Source: a virus. Taken from it: a DNA stretch of 64,000 bases. Location of the stretch: positions 1 through 64,000 of the IMG/VR virus record IMGVR_UViG_3300015366_000202; one strand, 5' to 3'. Below, piece after piece: positions 37,265-43,881 of this stretch. The notes beneath the pieces are model-generated. The model made no database searches and was not told the DNA's origin. It saw nothing but the letters and a program-made list of their open reading frames with translations. The stretch's first letter is position 1, and the number at the start of each line of letters is the position of its first letter. The translations under genes were made by a program, and so were the position numbers.

Positions 37265-38293
37265 TTAACCCCCAATAGCCCATGAAATGATATCGTAATG
37301 ATCTTCAAAACATTCCCAGCGTTTTACTTCTGACAATGGAACCCACTTTGCTTTTTCAGCATCGTCCATGCCCTTTACTCTAGGAAGTTTACCATCAGGC
37401 AATACAATCTTGAATGCATGTGTTACAGTTCTGCCTCTTGATGAACGTCCAATTGCGTCAAATACTTTGCTATCTACGATTGATCCAGCTAGTACAGGCT
37501 CTGGTACTTTGATGCCAGTTTCTTCACGCAGTTCTCGTAACATTGCTGCTTCAATGGATTTATCCGTGTCGGCATTGACAAACCCACCGGGTAGTGCCCA
37601 CAAACCTTTACCGGGTAGTGCTTTTCGCTTGACCATCAGTACATGACCAGACTGAATCACTATTGCATCAGTGGTGACAAAGATTGGTGGATGTGGAAGA
37701 GGTGCGTATGGTATGTTATATTTTTCAACATGTTGTCTTTCAGCAATGATCTGGTTAAATGCATCACGCTCATTGACATGAAATCGTTGCAGGAAAGATA
37801 GTGTTGATAATGGTACAACACCACGAATGAAATTGAAATTTAGATTTTCTCTAAAGAACATTTCGCGGACTGCGGTCGCATCCAATGGTTCAAACAATGG
37901 TGTTTCAATGTGAACCCATTGAGGGAACATGTCTAGGTAATCTGAAGTCCGATCTTTCTTATGCCCAATAATCCCAATGTTGTTATCGATATGGTTGTCG
38001 ATGCAACCATCGACAATTTCTTGTATCTGAGTTATCCATTTTGGATTATTATAGATGTAATCCACCGAATGATTGATCTCATAATTCACATCATATTGAT
38101 TAACAATAGATGAAATCATCTCAGTTCTTTCTTTGAAATTGAATGGATTTTTGTATGTTCTTGGTTGATCACAAGAACCGATAATGATAATTAGATTATC
38201 TGTTAGTGCTGCTGCACGACGAATTGTTTCTTCATGCCCATTATGGCATGGTTGAAAACGTCCAATAAGGACTATATGACTATACACTTTCAT
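37265..38293 (-). CDS. nadM: Bifunctional NMN adenylyltransferase / Nudix hydrolase
   Basis: The 342-residue protein has two enzymes in one chain. Residues 1-170 are a NadM-type NMN adenylyltransferase with GRFQPCHNGH (11-20, the HxGH site) and a C-terminal DATAVREMF (ISxTxxR-type). Residues 205-342 are a Nudix domain with GGFVN..SIEAAMLRELREETGI (Nudix box about 236-259), typical of ADP-ribose pyrophosphatases. The combination equals KVP40 NatV and cyanobacterial NadM-Nudix proteins. It completes NAD+ synthesis from the NMN made by NadV and may also recycle ADP-ribose. AGGAG precedes the start. Confidence 0.95.
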   Translation of the reverse strand: MKVYSHIVLIGRFQPCHNGHEETIRRAAALTDNLIIIIGSCDQPRTYKNPFNFKERTEMISSIVNQYDVNYEINHSVDYIYNNPKWITQIQEIVDGCIDNHIDNNIGIIGHKKDRTSDYLDMFPQWVHIETPLFEPLDATAVREMFFRENLNFNFIRGVVPLSTLSFLQRFHVNERDAFNQIIAERQHVEKYNIPYAPLPHPPIFVTTDAIVIQSGHVLMVKRKALPGKGLWALPGGFVNADTDKSIEAAMLRELREETGIKVPEPVLAGSIVDSKVFDAIGRSSRGRTVTHAFKIVLPDGKLPRVKGMDDAEKAKWVPLSEVKRWECFEDHYDIISWAIGG

Positions 38294-38318
38294 TCTAACT
38301 CCTAGAATTTAAATTATC

Positions 38319-38337
38319 AACCAAGTCTATCTTGGTT
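38319..38337 (-). promoter_or_regulatory. 5'-leader hairpin of nadM
   Basis: On the transcript strand AACCAAG-ATAGA-CTTGGTT is a perfect 7-bp stem with the same AUAGA loop as the nadV leader hairpin. The outer base pairs differ but stay paired. It lies 26 nt before the nadM start codon. Confidence 0.6.
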
Positions 38338-38359
38338 ATTCTTATTTAGTACAAATTAA

Positions 38360-38686
38360 TCAAGATCCAACATGTAACACCAAAGTTTCACCCCGTGGGG
38401 AGAAACCTTCAATAAACACATGAAAACCATCACCACTATCACGAATACATGCATTCGCTGCCATATACAATGCAGCATATGTACTCCCCACAATCGCTCT
38501 GGTAATTGGCTTTCCACCCAAATGATTTTCGTGAGTTATTGTCTTTGCTGCTGCATATGGATGTGGTTTGTTGAGATTATCAATCTCAAAAATAGACCAA
38601 ATAGCATCCAAATCAAGATCAGAACGAACACTTTCATAGTGTTCAAACTTCTCATGAAATGTATCATACTCAGGCAAAGTCTTCAT
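38360..38686 (-). CDS. Hypothetical early protein
   Basis: The 108-residue acidic protein begins MKTLPEYDTFHEKFEHYESV and contains an Ala-rich helix GSTYAALYMAANACIRDSGD and a beta C-terminus. No family was recognised. It is driven by a consensus sigma70 promoter (38716-38744) and read toward the NAD cluster, so it may be an early leader gene of that region. Confidence 0.7.
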   Translation of the reverse strand: MKTLPEYDTFHEKFEHYESVRSDLDLDAIWSIFEIDNLNKPHPYAAAKTITHENHLGGKPITRAIVGSTYAALYMAANACIRDSGDGFHVFIEGFSPRGETLVLHVGS

Positions 38687-38715
38687 TTCAAAATCCCATT
38701 TGTTGGTATGGGGTA

Positions 38716-38744
38716 ATTATATAGGTAATTTGGTTATATGTCAA
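38716..38744 (-). promoter_or_regulatory. Consensus sigma70 promoter
   Basis: TTGACA, a 17-nt spacer and TATAAT on the minus strand, just upstream of the 38360-38686 gene. The -35 box directly abuts the T-tract of the tmRNA terminator, so the promoter restarts transcription immediately after it. Confidence 0.9.
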
Positions 38745-38775
38745 GATAAAACACCAGACTATTTCTAGTCTGGTG
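38745..38775 (-). terminator. Intrinsic terminator of the tmRNA transcript
   Basis: CACCAGACT and AGTCTGGTG form a 9-bp stem with a 6-nt loop (38752-38775). On the minus strand it is followed by TTTTATC. Confidence 0.88.
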
Positions 38776-39060
38776 GGTATTTTTGGTAACAAGGTATTTC
38801 CTACCCCGTGGAGATCACGCTGCTAGGCGGTCTGCTCCAAAAAATGCGTCATTTGCATTTATATTTTTTGCTTCTTCGGCTAGGAAACTCCCAACCCTAA
38901 CGGCTTTCACATTGCCGAATTGTCTGGTCTAATACTACGTCGCCTGTCGAACCTATTTCCAGCCCATCAAATATAGTCTGACTTCACAGACAGTAGAGAC
39001 TATATTTGGTGGACTGGGCGAGGAACTGCCCCTCGCGTCCAGTCAACTGTTCTTATTCCT
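38776..39060 (-). ncRNA. ssrA: tmRNA (ssrA), apparently circularly permuted two-piece form
   Basis: On the minus strand the mature 5' end (38965) reads GGGCTGG and is followed by the tmRNA hallmark GGTTCGACAGG. Then come pseudoknot-like inverted repeats (TTCGGC/GCCGAA) and a tag reading frame ending LAA-stop (38815-38871: AKNINANDAFFGADRLAA; translation may resume at the second GCA, giving ANDAFFGADRLAA). A terminator follows about 40 nt later, with no 3' tRNA-like half after the tag. Instead CCAGTCC-A-CCA, able to pair with GGGCTGG (7 bp, one G-U), lies upstream at 39007-39017, after a stem-loop. A 41-nt spacer joins the two ends. This is the acceptor-spacer-coding order of permuted tmRNAs. 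The T-loop is non-standard. Outer limits are approximate. Confidence 0.8.
38966..39006 (-). other. Intervening segment of the permuted tmRNA
   Basis: The spacer between the mature 3' CCA end and the mature 5' end contains most of an 11-bp perfect inverted repeat (38969-38979 with 38997-39007). This would hold the two tmRNA ends side by side before processing. The right arm takes in the terminal A of CCA. Confidence 0.65.
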
Positions 39061-39176
39061 TCATACAATCATAAATATAACTAATAAGGAGTGTCCTGCT
39101 GTTCACAGGTCGGGAATTCCAGTCCTCTAAGTCGTGTTAAACTTATACTTACCACCCTAAACACCACTTCTATTTA

Positions 39177-39566
39177 TCATAAAACAATGGGATCACTATC
39201 TTTTCTATTTTTATGTGCCTTGTATTTAGCAATCAATTCCCTATGCGCAGTATCACTGCATGCTATTTTAATTTCCCTAATATATTTATCCTCCAAACAT
39301 GTATTATTACCATATGTAACCACTGTACAATCGCAATTATCTTCTTTTCTTCTGACTCTAATAATAGAGGATACACCTTGAACAGTATCGAAATCCACCA
39401 AGAACGGAGAATCGATAATGCTTGTTTTGTTCAACATGTTCTCTAGTGTTTTCATATCTTCCTTCAAATACTCAATTTGCTTTTTGAGCATTTTGATTTC
39501 GACATCTTTTTCGGTATTGCGCTTGAGGTCAATTAAATAATCAATAAATTTCATTTTTATCACCAT
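39177..39566 (-). CDS. Hypothetical coiled-coil protein
   Basis: The 129-residue protein has an N-terminal helix rich in Lys/Glu heptads (about residues 5-45, DLKRNTEKDVEIKMLKKQIE). A beta segment follows (FDTVQGVSSIIRVRR), with CDC and a basic end. A start at 39554 is also possible. No family was recognised. It is followed by the tmRNA region, and a T-rich terminator lies just upstream of it. Confidence 0.6.
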   Translation of the reverse strand: MVIKMKFIDYLIDLKRNTEKDVEIKMLKKQIEYLKEDMKTLENMLNKTSIIDSPFLVDFDTVQGVSSIIRVRRKEDNCDCTVVTYGNNTCLEDKYIREIKIACSDTAHRELIAKYKAHKNRKDSDPIVL

Positions 39567-39571
39567 TTAAA

Positions 39572-39598
39572 GAAACCCTCTCATGGTGAGAGGGTTTC
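39572..39598 (-). terminator. Intrinsic terminator after the SPFH lipoprotein gene
   Basis: A perfect 12-bp inverted repeat (GAAACCCTCTCA / TGAGAGGGTTTC) with a 3-nt loop, followed on the minus strand by TTTAAA. It ends the transcript that contains the SPFH gene. Confidence 0.9.
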
Positions 39599-39610
39599 GA
39601 TTACGTCAGG

Positions 39611-40441
39611 TTACTTATTTGTAATCCCACTCAAGTTAATGAATGGTGTGTTACCACCAGACACTGTTGGGAGTTTTCCATCCCAACGTTCAATCGCAGT
39701 CAGTTCAACCAGACGTGGATTCTCACGAAGAGCCTCACCACGGATTCGGATTGATTCAGCTTCACCCTTGGCTTGAGCAATTGTCTTCGCAGCTTCGGCT
39801 TCTGCCTGTGCTACTTCATTCTGACGTTGCTGTGCCATCTGTGTTGCCTTAATCTTAGCATTGATTGAGTCTGTTACTGTTTCTGGTAGACGGAAATCAC
39901 CTGCCCAGTATAGACGCTCAAGTTTAATACCAACAGGGTCAACCTGCTCACGAACACGCTTTTCAACATCCGCAATCAACTCAGCCTTACCAGAACCATA
40001 TACGCTTTCAATTGGCTTGGTGCTTGCAGCAGTAACCAATGCATCACGAACCATGTTTCTCAGATAAGTATCTGTAATTTCATCAATACCCTTGCGGTAC
40101 TTCTGATACAACATACTTACCTTTGCTGGATCAACTGAATAGCTAATACCCACGTCGCTGTTAACACTCAATCCTTCCACTGTCTGAAACGAAATTGATT
40201 CATCAGCAGCATTACCCTCATGTGTATTTTTAGTCCACGTATAATTCTGTGTGAATGTTGGGAACAGATAAAGCTCCTCATTCACACCAATCCAGTATCG
40301 TCCTGGTGTCAATTCTTGCGTATCAACACCCTTCGCACCACCCAACAGATACACCTTGACACCTACGTTACCTGCGGGGACTTTTGAACACCCCACAAGA
40401 CCAATCATCATAATCAACAGAATACTAAAGATCTTATTCAC
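39611..40441 (-). CDS. SPFH/band-7 (prohibitin-like) lipoprotein
   Basis: The 276-residue protein has a lipoprotein signal (NKIFSILLIMMIGLVGC, lipobox L-V-G-C). An SPFH domain follows (VKVYLLGG..PGRYWIGVNEE, then DVGISYSVDPAKVSMLYQKY and MVRDALVTAAS), then the typical Ala/Glu-rich coiled coil (QRQNEVAQAEAEAAKTIAQA). I chose GTG 40441 because GGGAG lies 6-7 nt upstream; an in-frame ATG at 40459 would add residues before the signal. SPFH proteins form membrane rings. In a phage this could seal or modify the inner or outer membrane. It overlaps the upstream membrane-protein gene by 8 nt. Confidence 0.85.
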   Translation of the reverse strand: MNKIFSILLIMMIGLVGCSKVPAGNVGVKVYLLGGAKGVDTQELTPGRYWIGVNEELYLFPTFTQNYTWTKNTHEGNAADESISFQTVEGLSVNSDVGISYSVDPAKVSMLYQKYRKGIDEITDTYLRNMVRDALVTAASTKPIESVYGSGKAELIADVEKRVREQVDPVGIKLERLYWAGDFRLPETVTDSINAKIKATQMAQQRQNEVAQAEAEAAKTIAQAKGEAESIRIRGEALRENPRLVELTAIERWDGKLPTVSGGNTPFINLSGITNK

Positions 40442-40637
40442 TGAATTTCTCCCATACAAATTTAAAAGTTGACATCACCAATACCACTCCCACCACAACT
40501 CCAGCAAGAACCAGCTCAGTAGCCCTTTCTGAAATCAAAGTAGGTCCAACGAAGCCCAAGTATAACACCCAAACTAACACATAAGCAAGACTCTTATAGT
40601 CCCACTTAAATTCTTTTTTACTCGCCTTTATCTTCAT
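40434..40637 (-). CDS. Small two-helix membrane protein
   Basis: The 67-residue protein has a basic N-terminus (KIKASKKEFKW) and two hydrophobic helices (about 17-35 and 42-58). It overlaps the SPFH gene by 8 nt and the preceding small gene by an ATGA junction, so the three form a membrane operon. Confidence 0.75.
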   Translation of the reverse strand: MKIKASKKEFKWDYKSLAYVLVWVLYLGFVGPTLISERATELVLAGVVVGVVLVMSTFKFVWEKFSE

Positions 40638-40780
40638 TTCTTATCCTCACAAGTGACCACATGTAAAAGAAAACACACTAGTGCCGCAACGTTCAACCAA
40701 TTTACCCAAGACAATACATGATAAAAGTATGCATCGGCTAATATGAATATATTCATTATACTCAAAATCATAATTATCAT
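40634..40780 (-). CDS. 48-residue membrane protein with ATGA junctions at both ends
   Basis: This short frame runs from ATG 40780, which overlaps the upstream stop as ATGA, to a stop overlapping the next ATG as ATGA. The sequence starts MIIMILSIMNIFILADAYFY and has a second hydrophobic stretch (VAALVCFLLHVV). The perfect couplings on both sides are the main evidence that it is real. Confidence 0.7.
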   Translation of the reverse strand: MIIMILSIMNIFILADAYFYHVLSWVNWLNVAALVCFLLHVVTCEDKK

Positions 40781-41058
40781 AGCAACCCATCTCCCCTATA
40801 AACCGATTGGTCTTCTTCCAAGAATTCTACTGGACGAATGCAATAATGGGTTCGTTCATCATCCCTAGCAGAATCATGTTCACTCCAATCCAGTAGAGGT
40901 CGTGTATACAGCATCCCACGGACTATTTTTAGTAGCCCCACCTCTATTAGTTGATGTTGCTTTACTAGCAATTCTCGATCAAAGCTCACACACTGTAAAT
41001 GCTCCCATTCGTGGTAGTCATATTTGTATCGAAACAGTCCCAGCAATTCTCTTTTCAT
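40777..41058 (-). CDS. Hypothetical 93-residue protein
   Basis: The protein contains YHEWEHLQCVSFDRELLVKQ and a C-terminal RPVEFLEEDQSVYRG. It has no signal peptide and no recognised family. It is first in a run of four overlapping genes ending with the SPFH lipoprotein. Confidence 0.65.
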   Translation of the reverse strand: MKRELLGLFRYKYDYHEWEHLQCVSFDRELLVKQHQLIEVGLLKIVRGMLYTRPLLDWSEHDSARDDERTHYCIRPVEFLEEDQSVYRGDGLL

Positions 41059-41097
41059 GATTAGTAATCATCCTCACCAAATGATATTTCTCGTGAA

Positions 41098-41532
41098 TTA
41101 CGCTGCAATCAAAGTATCAACTTGCTCATACTTGTATGGTTTATTCCAACGCCCGATGTTGATTTCAATATAATGAGAGCAATGGAAATAATCTGTTTGT
41201 GAATCACTATCATCAAAAAAGTCTGCTCCGCGCATGGCTTGCTTCACTTCATTCAGAAAGTCCAATGATACACCACTAAACTGATAGTGCTGCCAATAGG
41301 TATTGACGCTAATATGATCCTTGGCTGGATGGAATGGTTCATTTTGATTTTGTGCTTTCTCACTAGCGATCTGATTGAACATACCGATAAAATCGATACA
41401 ACCAGATTGCACTGTGAGAACCAGTGTTGAATTATTACGCACAGAAATAGAACCTTTTACCCCATAACGCTTGCAAATCTTTTTGATTGCAGGGGCAAGT
41501 TCAGCTTTCTTTTCTTGTGATACGTATGCCAT
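41098..41532 (-). CDS. Conserved phage/plasmid-type hypothetical protein
   Basis: The 144-residue protein begins MAYVSQEKKAELAPAIKKIC, followed by KRYGVKGSISVRNNSTLVLT and later YWQHYQFSG and FLNEVKQAM. I recognise this as a soluble protein common to phages and plasmids with no assigned function. ATG 41532 has GGAG upstream. A consensus promoter (41568-41596) precedes it. Confidence 0.75.
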   Translation of the reverse strand: MAYVSQEKKAELAPAIKKICKRYGVKGSISVRNNSTLVLTVQSGCIDFIGMFNQIASEKAQNQNEPFHPAKDHISVNTYWQHYQFSGVSLDFLNEVKQAMRGADFFDDSDSQTDYFHCSHYIEINIGRWNKPYKYEQVDTLIAA

Positions 41533-41567
41533 TTTTGTGCTCCACAAAAGTGCCTTCGATGGGGTGT

Positions 41568-41596
41568 ACTATACCACCAAATTAATGCCCTGTCAA
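41568..41596 (-). promoter_or_regulatory. Sigma70 promoter (TTGACA-17-TATAGT)
   Basis: A near-consensus promoter on the minus strand, about 36 nt before the 41098-41532 gene. Confidence 0.85.
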
Positions 41597-41619
41597 CAGA
41601 TTTTTGTGTTTCCTAGATC

Positions 41620-41859
41620 TTATTGTGTCCAACTTTCCCTTTCCAAGCGTCGAAGTACCTTATTATACTGATCATGCAGTAAAAATCCAACACAAGCAAG
41701 AACGAACCCAATACTGAACATAATTGTATACTTTACTATAAGCCATAGACTTATAATAACACCGGATACGATTGCTGCCCATATCCCAGTGCATAACACA
41801 ACATCCATTGCGACAGTTTTTGCCGTTTCGATAAGTGCCTTTTTCTGTAAAGGTGACAT
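41620..41859 (-). CDS. Small membrane protein
   Basis: The 79-residue protein has hydrophobic helices at about 18-42 and 44-60 and a charged C-terminus (NKVLRRLERESW). No family was recognised. It has a promoter 91 nt upstream and a leader that could form a hairpin. Confidence 0.7.
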   Translation of the reverse strand: MSPLQKKALIETAKTVAMDVVLCTGIWAAIVSGVIISLWLIVKYTIMFSIGFVLACVGFLLHDQYNKVLRRLERESWTQ

Positions 41860-41912
41860 AATATTTTACCTACCCTCTGTTCTTGAATATTGATAGCAAA
41901 TCACATTATGAT

Positions 41913-41934
41913 TGACTATGCGTTCGTCTAGTCA
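41913..41934 (-). promoter_or_regulatory. Leader hairpin of the 41620-41859 gene
   Basis: TGACTA and TAGTCA pair over a 10-nt loop in the 85-nt leader, about 10 nt after the predicted transcription start. Confidence 0.4.
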
Positions 41935-41949
41935 TCTTGGATATGTTGT

Positions 41950-41977
41950 ATTATACATGAAATCGAATAAAATGCAA
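41950..41977 (-). promoter_or_regulatory. Sigma70 promoter (TTGCAT-16-TATAAT)
   Basis: Minus-strand promoter with a perfect -10 and a 16-nt spacer, directing the 41620-41859 membrane-protein gene. Confidence 0.78.
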
Positions 41978-42005
41978 GGAAAATAAATTCAATAAAAACA
42001 ATAAC

Positions 42006-42200
42006 TTACGCTGTGACATCAAACATTTGGGTATCCAATTTATTCAACATCATCAATAATTCTGAAATATCAACTTCGTTTAGTATATAACCACGAACTA
42101 GACCAGCATTAATTTTGTCTCTTATGTTGTTTATGATTGGTCTAAATTCACCGATATAGCCATCATATGGGAAGTTGTAGAATTTATTTTGATTTATCAT
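42006..42200 (-). CDS. Hypothetical 64-residue protein
   Basis: The protein runs MINQNKFYNFPYDGYIGEFR, then a Leu-rich helical C-terminus (ELLMMLNKLDTQM). I chose ATG 42200 because AGAGGT lies just before it. It overlaps the end of the preceding gene by 17 nt. Function unknown. Confidence 0.6.
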   Translation of the reverse strand: MINQNKFYNFPYDGYIGEFRPIINNIRDKINAGLVRGYILNEVDISELLMMLNKLDTQMFDVTA

Positions 42201-42636
42201 ATTGACCTCTACAGCAAATAACTTGTGTTCCGTATTTCTGCTCACCAGTTAATGCACATTCAATTCTATCATACAAATACTTATAGTGATTATTATCAAC
42301 ACCTATATATTTTTTTATTACATCCAATGCTTGTTTCTGGAAATCTATATTAAAGTCACAATGTTGAGTCAGTAACCAATATCTATCCCAATCATCATCG
42401 GTAAAAATATCAAAATCAAATTCCATACCCATGAATGTATTCAATCTTTCCTTATCACCAAATATATCATCTATGTGTCTGTGTTTGATATCTGCATATA
42501 TTAGTGCTCCCTGATCATAATCCCCATCAGCTTCCAAGCGGATAAAGTGTGCATAGTCATTACGCTCTGCTTGATCTTGTGACACCAAATCATTCAATAT
42601 GATTGATTCATGATTGTCTGGATTGATTTTTCTCAT
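42184..42636 (-). CDS. Acidic hypothetical protein
   Basis: The 150-residue, strongly acidic protein contains EFDFDIFTDDDWDRYWLL and DYDQGALIYADIKHRHIDDI. The high Asp content suggests a DNA mimic or an acidic binding partner, but no family is recognised. The start at 42636 lies inside the preceding gene (29-nt overlap). Confidence 0.55.
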   Translation of the reverse strand: MRKINPDNHESIILNDLVSQDQAERNDYAHFIRLEADGDYDQGALIYADIKHRHIDDIFGDKERLNTFMGMEFDFDIFTDDDWDRYWLLTQHCDFNIDFQKQALDVIKKYIGVDNNHYKYLYDRIECALTGEQKYGTQVICCRGQYDKSK

Positions 42637-42871
42637 TTTTGGCTTTTTCTGCTGCCACTTGATCCAGTGTGGAATCAACAATCATATTCACGACGATGGA
42701 TAATCTACCAAGTTGTAGCATTTGTTTTGGTGTTATTTCACCAAACATCGGATTGGGTGATTTCCACCAAATATCAACCTTTTCTCTGTCCTTATCGAAA
42801 AATCGCATCAGTAAAATATCCAGAACGGATAGTAGAAGTTCTTCTGTTGTTAATTTTTCTTCATTATTCAT
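42608..42871 (-). CDS. Lone MbcA/ParS/Xre-type antitoxin-domain protein
   Basis: The 87-residue protein contains FFDKDREKVDIWWKSPNPMF then GEITPKQMLQLGR and IVVNMI. This follows the C-terminal domain of MbcA/ParS/Xre antitoxins (FGD..A..WL.TPNP.LGG.TPLEL...G...V). Those antitoxins neutralise RES-domain toxins that destroy NAD+ or ADP-ribosylate targets. No RES toxin gene is visible nearby and no DNA-binding domain is present. It could bind host toxins, which would fit the phage's NAD+ salvage genes, or have been repurposed. Confidence 0.55.
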   Translation of the reverse strand: MNNEEKLTTEELLLSVLDILLMRFFDKDREKVDIWWKSPNPMFGEITPKQMLQLGRLSIVVNMIVDSTLDQVAAEKAKNEKNQSRQS

Positions 42872-42882
42872 GATATTATTTC

Positions 42883-43215
42883 CTAAAGGGGGAGTGTCAC
42901 CTTAGACGAAGTTGTCTTTTTTGGCTTTGTGGTTTTCTTCTTTGCTGTCTTTTTCTTGACAACAGGTGTATCTGCCACATAGTCAGGTGTATCTACCGAC
43001 TTGATAGATTCTGTTTTTGCTCCATGAGCATAAAATGCCTTTGTATCATCTTGGATGTAATATGGTTTCACTTCTTCATCCATAATGGATACATTAATAT
43101 TTTCCTTTGCCTTGTTTTCTGCTATATCATTTGCATTGCCAATGAATTTGGCAACTTTATACATGATGTAGAATAATCCAAGTATCGCAACTAAAATTAA
43201 TATGCTATTAAACAT
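42883..43215 (-). CDS. Membrane-anchored protein with Lys-rich tail
   Basis: The 110-residue protein has a hydrophobic N-terminus (MFNSILILVAILGLFYIMYK), an acidic middle, and a strongly basic C-terminus (KKKTAKKKTTKPKKTTSS). The tail could bind nucleic acid or polyanions at the membrane. No family was recognised. It overlaps the upstream nuclease gene by 19 nt. Confidence 0.65.
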   Translation of the reverse strand: MFNSILILVAILGLFYIMYKVAKFIGNANDIAENKAKENINVSIMDEEVKPYYIQDDTKAFYAHGAKTESIKSVDTPDYVADTPVVKKKTAKKKTTKPKKTTSSKVTLPL

Positions 43216-43880
43216 TTTTGATTCCCCTGTGTTTTCTCGTTGTAAATATCTATATATCTCTTTAATTCATCAATATGGTTACTGGCTTTTTCCGTAATGA
43301 CCTGACAATCAATGGTTTCATCTACGGCAATCATGATAACTATATCATCAATATATATGCCTGTCAATTCATGGAACATTTGTGAATATGCAGCACATTG
43401 CATGAAATAATTACCAACCCAATCATTCCTTTTGATCTTTTTTGAGGTTTTGAAGTCAATTATGGACAACACCCCATTATATTCCGCAATGCAGTCAACT
43501 GTGCCAGCCAAGCATAAATTATCAGAGAACATCCTAGTTTCTAGGCAATGGATATTATCTATTTTTTTTAGTTGTGGTTTTAGTTGGACAAATGATGGTT
43601 TCACATCAGCTGCAATTGGATAAGAAGACATATCATTATTATTCAGATAATGTTCTATGGTGGAATGCACCTTTGTGCCTCTTGATGTTGCATATCTGGA
43701 TATTCTATCTGCCTCTTCCTCACCAACACGTTTTCTCCATGCAGTAATACTTTTCTTACTATATTCGGATAGGACAGTTGTCACTGATGGATATCGTTTT
43801 CCATTAGCCACATAATATCTTCCGGTGCTGGTGTTTTCCTGAATTATTTCAGGAAAACTATATTTTTTATGGGTAAACAT
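43197..43880 (-). CDS. RecB/Cas4-like PD-(D/E)XK exonuclease
   Basis: The 227-residue protein has motifs in order: RGTKVHSTIEHYL (H of motif I), AGTVDCIAEYNG with the metal-binding D, IIDFKTSKK (D-x-K), and CAAYSQMFHE (QxxxY-like helix). This is the RecB-nuclease layout shared with Cas4 and phage exonucleases. It probably processes DNA ends in recombination or host-DNA breakdown. I chose ATG 43880, directly after the methyltransferase stop, over a longer ORF starting inside it. Confidence 0.8.
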   Translation of the reverse strand: MFTHKKYSFPEIIQENTSTGRYYVANGKRYPSVTTVLSEYSKKSITAWRKRVGEEEADRISRYATSRGTKVHSTIEHYLNNNDMSSYPIAADVKPSFVQLKPQLKKIDNIHCLETRMFSDNLCLAGTVDCIAEYNGVLSIIDFKTSKKIKRNDWVGNYFMQCAAYSQMFHELTGIYIDDIVIMIAVDETIDCQVITEKASNHIDELKRYIDIYNEKTQGNQKCLIAY

Positions 43881-43881
43881 A

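Noticed and set aside
39060-39176. Possible extra tRNA or second small RNA upstream of the tmRNA
   Set aside because: Short complementary pieces (for example around GGAATTCC) are present, but no cloverleaf or consensus T-arm can be drawn. The part nearest the tmRNA may simply be its 5' leader.
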